DNA of 64,000 bases from Agrypnia vestita (Eukaryota > Arthropoda > Insecta > Trichoptera > Phryganeidae): the NCBI GenBank assembly GCA_016648135.1, contig JADDOH010002612.1, forward strand, positions 62,001-126,000. Reading direction: 5' to 3'. The position numbers and the translations under genes were made by a program. The notes beneath the pieces were generated by a model that worked only from the letters and a program-made list of their open reading frames with translations, did no database searches and was not told the DNA's origin. This document shows, one piece after another, positions 57,840 to 64,000 of the stretch (position 1 is its first letter; every line of letters begins with the position of its first letter).

Positions 57840-58342
57840 TGTTGTGGATCTGAGCGGGAGATGAATCCCACAACCACGCGAGTGGTCGTATCTCACACCC
57901 ACAAGCCTATATTTCGATACTGCTATATTTACTGGGTGTAGCGGTTTCTGCATGTATATTTCATTCGTACTTACAGTTTTGGTATCGGCCTTACTTGTAC
58001 TGCTGGATCGATGTGGGTAAACACTTCGGTGCATGTAATGAGACTCTTACGTGAGCGAAAAGGCTGACAATAAGTTTTATTCAATAAAGGTACAAAGTTA
58101 TTTCCATAAGCGATGTTAGTATTCGACTCTACTTTTCGCGGGACTAAATTGGGTTAGTTGAATATCGCGATGCGCGACTTAATCTAAGTTTGCAACAATA
58201 GCACTCCCGAGGTATGATCAGCGGTTCAAAGGAGTGCGTGAGCGGACGGCCGGGTTAGGAATGACGTCGCTTCTCTTCGCTTCCGGTTGGTTGCGCCAGC
58301 GCCCGCGGACGTCAGATGTCGCCTGGGGTCGGTTCCGCCACA
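57840..58342 (-). repeat. probable solo LTR, about 503 bp
   Basis: The minus strand starts TGTGGCGGAACCGACCCC and ends CTCAGATCCACAACA, with inverted TGT/ACA termini. A GC-rich first half (U3-like, with ACGTCA and CGCG motifs) is followed by TTGAATAAAAC, a polyadenylation signal context, and a U5-like tail. The preceding AAAAGCAAAAGCAG could be a polypurine tract. A 4-6-bp duplication is not evident, and there is no second LTR in the window. Confidence 0.5.
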
Positions 58343-58344
58343 CT

Positions 58345-59150
58345 GCTTTTGCTTTTATATCCCACAAATGTTTTATTTATTTTAAAGAATAAGCTGTTAG
58401 AATTCTAAATAAAATAAAATTAAATCCAGCCAATTGAAACCTTTTAAAAAAAATTACAAATAGTTTTCAAAATGATTTCAATAAAAACGGAGAAGACTTT
58501 GAAGGTTAGAAAAGATATTCCGATATGTCTGTTAAGAAGTTATGAAAATTTCAAAATTCAAAAGACCCAAGATATAGTTTAATATAACCATAAATGTATA
58601 AGTTTCCAAAAATTAACAGATGGTTGATCTTATACCTTTTGGGAATTAAAAAGTTTCAAAAAAAAATCCATACATGGCCTTCTTATCTCATAGCTTTTCA
58701 TAATCGGAAAATTTGGCAAAAATTCTAAATGAATGAAAAATATTATTTTTAGAAATTATATTTTACAAAACATTAGTCAAGTTTTCAACCTTAAAAAATA
58801 TTATTCGTGGGGAATAAAGGAAAAACTGAAAATGAATGTAAAATTATTTTTTGAAAAAATTCAATCGCAATTCGAAATTTTTTTTCTTGGATTTACCTAA
58901 AAATATATAATCTTAGAATAACGGCGAGCGCGTCCACTCCCTACAGGAGTTTCTTCCAAACTGAAGAGATTGAAATTCAACATACATTATAGCGAGAAAT
59001 TCTCGGAATCGGAATAACAAAGGAAAATCTACAAAATGTATTAAATTTATCGATTTGTTTAGCTTATAACTTTTCTAAAAATGAAGATAGAAAAATCTAA
59101 AAATAGAATAATCTGAAAAACTGAGCTCTTCAAAAAGTTTTTTTAGATTT
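58345..59150. other. no gene seen
   Basis: A-rich sequence without recognised features. Confidence 0.5.
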
Positions 59151-59154
59151 GAAA

Positions 59155-59985
59155 TTGGCTGTTGCAATGCTACGGCCGAAAATGTGAAATCTGGATGAAA
59201 GCGGCCGTCCCGCTAAAGTGTTCAATTTGGAACGACAATTTTTAATAGACTCATTAGCTGCACTCTTCCTCTATTGAGTAAGGTGTCTCTGAGGGATGTA
59301 GACCTTCCCGTCATGGAGCAGCATACAAAAATATAAAAAACGTCTAAAAATAGTACGAAAATGATCGCCGCTGTTAGAACACGCATTTGGCACGCATGGA
59401 CACGAAGCGATTATTTCCAAAAGAAAAGATGCGCGCCGTTGAGCGCTACGCGGTGATGCTACGTCGCGTCTCTGTACGAAGTTTTTTGACCCAGTTAATA
59501 AATAAAAGGAAATTTCTACTTTACCGATAAAAGTGGACGGGGTGAAAAATTTTCAAAAAATGCGCAAAAGATGGCGTCTCTAAGTGTTGTGTGAACCTAC
59601 TCGATTTTTTAATTTCATTGATACTACGCCTACAATTACAGAAACGGCGCGCACGCGAAAACGGACCGAAAAGGGGGTTTTATTTTTGTCACGTCGCGAG
59701 AAAGAAATCTAAGCAAAGTCGTTGTATATAAAAAATAGATGGCCAAATTTGGCAATAAACGACATACTTTAATTTCGAATCCGATTACAAAATATCAAGA
59801 TATGTAGTAAAAATAAAATTTCACGTGATTGAGCATAGAAACGAAAAAGAAGAATAAAATTAATTTTGAAAAAATATCACGCGGCAAAAACTTGCCTTTA
59901 GTAATTTTAAAAAAATATATGATTATCATGTGTACTTGCGGAGAAAACCATATATATGTGAGGAAAAAAATTAAAAAAGCTCAAG
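59155..59985 (+). repeat. dispersed repeat block, copy 2 of 3
   Basis: It matches 56646-57215 in the same orientation about 2.5 kb downstream, with sizeable indels. GC-rich motifs (GATGCGCGCCGTTGAGCGCT) and the CACGCGGCAAAAACTTG block are conserved. Confidence 0.6.
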
Positions 59986-60059
59986 AAACGGCTTAGTAAG
60001 GAAAAGGCTGAAACTGTAAAACATGATTAAAAAATGCTTAAGGATAAGAAGAAAAAAAA

Positions 60060-60365
60060 TGATGATTTAGAAATCAGGCGTTATAGACGCGTCCATCGTT
60101 ATCAAGTTTCAAATTCCAAAATATCGAAAAACTCACAAAGATATGAAGTCAAAACAACGTTTCACTCAATTGAGTGTAGACACGAAAGAAAAAGAAGAAG
60201 AAAATAAATTTTTAGAAAATGACACGCGGCAAAGACTTGTCAAAGATGTCACTCGGCAAATATATAGCTTTGTAATTATCGTGTATACTTGCGGAGAAAA
60301 GGATAAATATGTGCGAAAAAAATTAAAAAGTCGCAAAGAAACGACCGTGTATAAAATTTCAGGAT
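60060..60365 (+). repeat. dispersed repeat block, copy 3 of 3 (3' part)
   Basis: It carries GAGTGTAGACACGAAAGAAA, GACACGCGGCAAAGACTTGT, CTTGCGGAGAAAAGGATAAA and AAAAAATTAAAAAG as in the other two copies. The 74-codon frame at 60143-60367 arises from this purine-rich repeat and is not evidence for a protein. Confidence 0.55.
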
Positions 60366-60426
60366 AAAATCATATATCGCGGAAAGTAGCTTGCAAATTT
60401 AATATATAAGGTTGATTTATTATTTA

Positions 60427-60908
60427 ATAATTGAGTCGTAGAGTTACAAAATCCGCTGTGGACGAAATAAAATAACATTGAATCAAAAATCGCGCTCCAT
60501 TTAGTCAAAATATTAAAACAAATATTCGGATAAATCACAAAAAATGCTCCGAATCACTCGTGAGTTATGAAATCTTCTCTGGAAATGGGTACCGAAGTGC
60601 GTAGTTAAGAAACTGTCAAATTACTCTCCGTTCATAAAAGGGCGTAACATAATCCACTCTGATTCAAGCGTTATCAAAACGAGTTGCCAAATCCACTCTA
60701 TTATTTTTTTTTATAATGCTTTATTTAAAAATATGATAATTCTTTGGAAATTATGGTACGTTATCACATTATGGTATTCATCAAACCAATAAAAATATTA
60801 AGGTTTTAAAATACTTTTTTATGGCACGGTGTAATAATAGTGTTCTGTGATTTACTCAAAATCAGTAAAGACCTTCAAAGCGGGTTTTGTAACTCTACGA
60901 CTCAATTA
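60427..60908. mobile_element. TA-flanked MITE with about 30-bp TIRs
   Basis: The left end ATTGAGTCGTAGAGTTACAA, AATCCGCT is mirrored by AGCGGGTTTTGTAACTCTAC, GACTCAAT with one or two mismatches. TA lies outside both ends, as for Tc1/mariner-type elements. The 482-bp body has no frame. Confidence 0.75.
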
Positions 60909-60909
60909 T

Positions 60910-62605
60910 GAATGTGTATATGTAGGTATATAGGTATTAGAAATCCTAAGCAAACATAATAATCACTTCGCAGAAGGGATAATTACGACAAACCCTTAGT
61001 TAAGGGAAAATTGCGCCGTATGCATATAAAATTAGTAATCTAGTGTCTGCACACAGGTTCACTCGTATTATAACCTTATGTTTGCACAGCCAGACGTAGC
61101 AACGGGCAACCAGAGCCAGATATATATGTAAATGAGCGAAGTATCTCGCATGGTTCAGCGTGTCGCCGAGGTAGAACTATTTGACGTTTGATACCTGCTC
61201 CCTGTTCCCTGTTCGGCAAGTGGGGAGTAATTTACGGATTACGTAAATATAGACGCCGCCATGCAGCGCCGGCGTCGGCGTCGGTGTCAGACGGGAAGCT
61301 TTTACACGAAGACATCCCCACCTGGCGACGTTTGTTGAAAGTTCCGATAGACTGAGTCAAAGGGGAAGTTATCGAAGTGTTAAATTATTGCAAAGTGTCA
61401 TTTAATGCGGGATAAATCATAATATTGTCAAATACTGATATTCTTTGATATTTGTATGCACTTTATAATACAAGCAGTCCATACCCGGCATAACCCTGAA
61501 TATACTCGTATATAGATATAATTTAAAATTAATATTTAAAAGATAATAATTTTTACATTTATATCGAAAGATTAGGATGATTAAATAGATGCGAAAGCGT
61601 GTCTGTGCTGTCTATGGCGCATGACCCAAAAATAAACTATGTAAAATTTAGAACGTGGCATTGACCACACACAAATAAACATGTGAGAGGTGGGAATTAG
61701 GTAGAGGTGGGAATTAGGAAACAGATGTTTCTGTATTTTGTGCAGGATCCTAAAAATTTAGCTTAGATCAATGTTCAAAGGTTGTCGAATCATATACGGA
61801 TAGAAAGTACATTCAGTTTTTAAATTAATTGTAATTAAAGAGTCATGCTCTATAAATAATATGTATACAAATAATTATTTTAGTACATAAAAAAATTATT
61901 TTATATTTATTATATTAGCAATGTCTTAACATTTGTTAAAAAAAATTTAAAAGGTCCAACATTGTACAAGTGAATTTCTCCACCCCCTCTTCCTACTTCC
62001 CAACTATTACCTGTAAACTTCCCCTAGCACCAGTGACCCCCGTCAGAACTGGACTATGTTTTAGTGGGGTAGATTATTTTGTAGGAATTTGAGAGAAGGT
62101 GCTTGCTTTGTGTTGACAAAATATTGAAAAGGCTTTTAACCGGTGTTTTACCACATTTTGGAACAAACACAATGCAGTAAATTTTCTGCACACTTACATG
62201 ATCGTCATAAAAGAGTTTTACACTAATTTTAATAAAATCACACAAAGGTTAAATACACACACCAAACTTGATGATGCCAACTCAAATATTGTCCGACATG
62301 TTTTCAGCGACGTAAAAAAATAAAAATATTATCATTTTAATTATTCAACCCACGTTTTTAAATACGTCATTTATCATTATACTAGCTATAACCTGTTTTT
62401 TTACATGCTGATTTCTAAATAATAAGCATTTACTCATTTATAGCCGACACCCATGAAATAGTAATAACGACTTTTATCAAAATATTTGAACATTTTTTTT
62501 ATGTTTCCCTGCCGGCAATTGATGGCACTATTTTAATTATTTTACACTGGCAGTTGTGCTAGCGGAACATGAAATGGTTCGTGTCTTAGCGTCCTAAATG
62601 TAGTT
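60910..62605. other. no established gene; GC-rich patch at 61240-61345
   Basis: GC- and CpG-rich sequence with GGCGTC repeats at 61240-61345 includes ATG 61261 in a good context (GCCGCCATG) opening 25 codons (MQRRRRRRCQTGSFYTKTSP...) to TGA 61336-61338. It may be a 5' exon or chance. The rest is AT-rich; a piece near 61468 (GTCCATACCCGGCATAACCC) resembles the start of the 39264 array family. Confidence 0.35.
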
Positions 62606-62609
62606 TATT

Positions 62610-62808
62610 TTTGACCGGTCCCGCAGACTCGACGGTAGCCACATGCGTTAAGCGGCCGGTTCGGGTTGCCGGCCCGGGATTCAAACCCCATCTACGGTCG
62701 TTTAATTTGTTTTTTTTTGTCGTGAATTCTAACGAAATTACGGACGTTACACGAAGTTACGGGGACAGACAGACAGACGGACAGACGACGAAATTATTAT
62801 ATTTAGAT
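62610..62808 (+). mobile_element. tRNA-derived SINE
   Basis: The head contains GTAGCCACATGCGTTAAGC (A-box region) and GGATTCAAACCCC (B-box-like). The tail is CGTGAATTCTAACGAAATTA, CGGACGTTACACGAAGTTA, then an ACAGACAG run and ACGAAATTATTAT. It matches the SINE at 41698-41851 and shares its tail with 41378-41530. Confidence 0.7.
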
Positions 62809-63555
62809 GTACATTTATTTGTGCGAGTGCTCTAATATAACAAACATATATAACTAACTACATTTACACATTCAATTAAGCTAAACGTATAATTTTTACA
62901 ATAGTAAATTCTTAAGTAAAGTATTTTTTTACTTCATTTTTATTTTTTTATTTTTGATCATATTCGGAAGTCTGTTTAGTAGTATCTGAATTTTCGTGCA
63001 CTATTTCAATCGCACATTAAAACTATTTGCTTTTTTTATTACTTGCTTAACTTTTGTTTTTTGCTGATTGGTATAAATTAACGTATACTGAGATTCATAT
63101 CTTCCAATTATCTGAAACATATCGTAGCGTGTATTTTTTAATTAAAAAACATGTTTCCATAATCGCTTTCACTAACGATGAAATTTAAGTAAATCCTCAC
63201 CACGGCATGTTTTCAGCGCTTACAATTGAATTTCCACCGCGGGCATTGTGAAGCTGGCCGACCCTCGCTTCGTTAGATCTGTTATAAAATGTATGATTTC
63301 ATTTCATTAAGTGTATTATTTAAACCAGCAGAAAGCATCTGGCTTGTTCCTACTCAGTTCTCCAGGCGGAATCATTAGTGGTGGGTACGAGACCTCTTTA
63401 CTTTTCCGGCCATATTTTGTACAATCTGGAATGCATTCTCTCATATTAAATTAATTTAAACAATTCACATTACCTTGAGTATTGGTTTCGATTTTAAATA
63501 CGGATTCTCGGGGATTATTCTCGATATAGTGCGATAATACCGACTGTCACCAAAT

Positions 63556-63696
63556 ATGGATCCTGACGGTGAGAGATATAGCAATAATCCAGGCTACCGA
63601 GAAGAGTTATCTAAGGAGGTAGCCAGAGTCACACTGGCGGACAGAGCGAGAAGTTCTGACATGAGGCATACACTCAGCATAGTCCGTACTCCTATA
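63556..63696 (+). CDS. possible short exon, unidentified
   Basis: ATG 63556 in context AAATATGG opens MDPDGERYSNNPGYREELSK then EVARVTLADRARSSDMRHTL, SIVRT, with charged, protein-like composition unlike the AT-rich flanks. The frame then runs into the MITE at 63697, so the printed 123-codon frame is chimeric. Possible donor sites (AGGTAGCC at 63620; TAGTCCGTACT near 63681) exist. It could be a 5' exon of a gene continuing beyond the window, or a retroelement piece. I recognise no domain. Confidence 0.25.
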
Positions 63697-64000
63697 TACA
63701 GGGTTATTTGTAAAACATTAATAACCTCGCAGGACTATATTCCTGCCTTGATTATGAGTCGAAAGTGTTCAATCTATTATGACCTAATATCAATAGTTAA
63801 GGAGATATGCGACATCAAAGTTTGCATTTTTTTCAATATTTCTAACTTATTTTTTGTTAAAACGTTGGACTATCATTACAGTAACTCATATCGATTACGA
63901 AAAGTTCATTCGTTTCAATACAAGTAAAATAAAATGATAAAAACCCTGAAAAAATTCCAATTGGAATGTTTTCCAATTGGAATTCGAAGGTTTTTATTTT
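63697..64000 (+). mobile_element. TACAGGGT palindromic MITE, cut by window end
   Basis: It starts TACAGGGTTATTTGTAAAAC and follows the 28744-29224 copy closely (GATTATGAGTCGAAAGTGTT, GACCTAATATCAATAGTTAA) to the palindrome centre GGAATGTTTTCCAATTGGAA. The second arm lies beyond the window. Confidence 0.75.

Noticed and set aside
57801..58034. 77-codon minus-strand frame
   Set aside because: It lies inside the LTR candidate and spans its 3' end. No domain is recognisable.
1..64000. Idea that the region is a piRNA cluster
   Set aside because: Dense, fragmented transposons on both strands without genes would fit, but nothing in the sequence itself shows piRNA production. Small-RNA data would be needed.

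Overview
This 64-kb window looks like eukaryotic nuclear DNA from an arthropod, most probably an insect. It is AT-rich, carries no long open reading frame of normal composition, and is full of microsatellites and remains of insect-type transposable elements: Penelope-like termini, Tc1/mariner/pogo and hAT elements, non-LTR retrotransposon tails, tRNA-derived SINEs and LTR-like units. I cannot name the species. I recognise no complete host protein-coding gene, functional tRNA, rRNA or CRISPR array. The window is best read as intergenic or long-intron DNA built from nested mobile elements.

Layout. 1-10 kb: AT-rich DNA with an almost perfect 200-bp palindrome (2700-2899), foldback elements, a non-LTR retrotransposon tail (6082-6379) and a Penelope-like inverted terminal structure with an intact-looking hammerhead-ribozyme core (7440-7664). 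10.7-12.7 kb: a TA-flanked terminal-inverted-repeat element (10724-12730) with a PHD-finger remnant like the tail of pogo/Tigger transposases, a battery of subterminal repeats and nested LINE debris. 12.8-17.6 kb: inverted repeats, AT microsatellites, a GC-rich patch (13966-14220) and a palindromic MITE. 18.3-26.9 kb: two long non-coding LTR-like elements of one family, copy A on the plus strand (18332-22452) and an older copy C on the minus strand (about 24043-26920). 27-39 kb: mostly unassigned AT-rich DNA with a MITE and a G-rich TIR element (33360-34266). 39-49 kb: tandem-repeat arrays, SINEs, a hAT MITE and copy B (43045-48325), which interrupts a tandem array and lets the empty site be reconstructed. 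49-64 kb: more MITEs, repeat relics, a solo-LTR candidate, a long dispersed repeat in three copies and another SINE.

The strongest signal is the A/B/C family: units of 4.1 and 5.3 kb that begin TGTAACG, end in ...ACA, are flanked by perfect 4-bp target duplications (ATAC; GCCT), have TATA-type promoters in two copies and encode no recognisable protein. They could be giant solo LTRs, large non-autonomous retrotransposon derivatives, or another integrase-mobilised element. A second theme is repeated CTGANGA...GAAAC hammerhead-like motifs at about nine loci, consistent with decayed Penelope-like termini or retrozymes.
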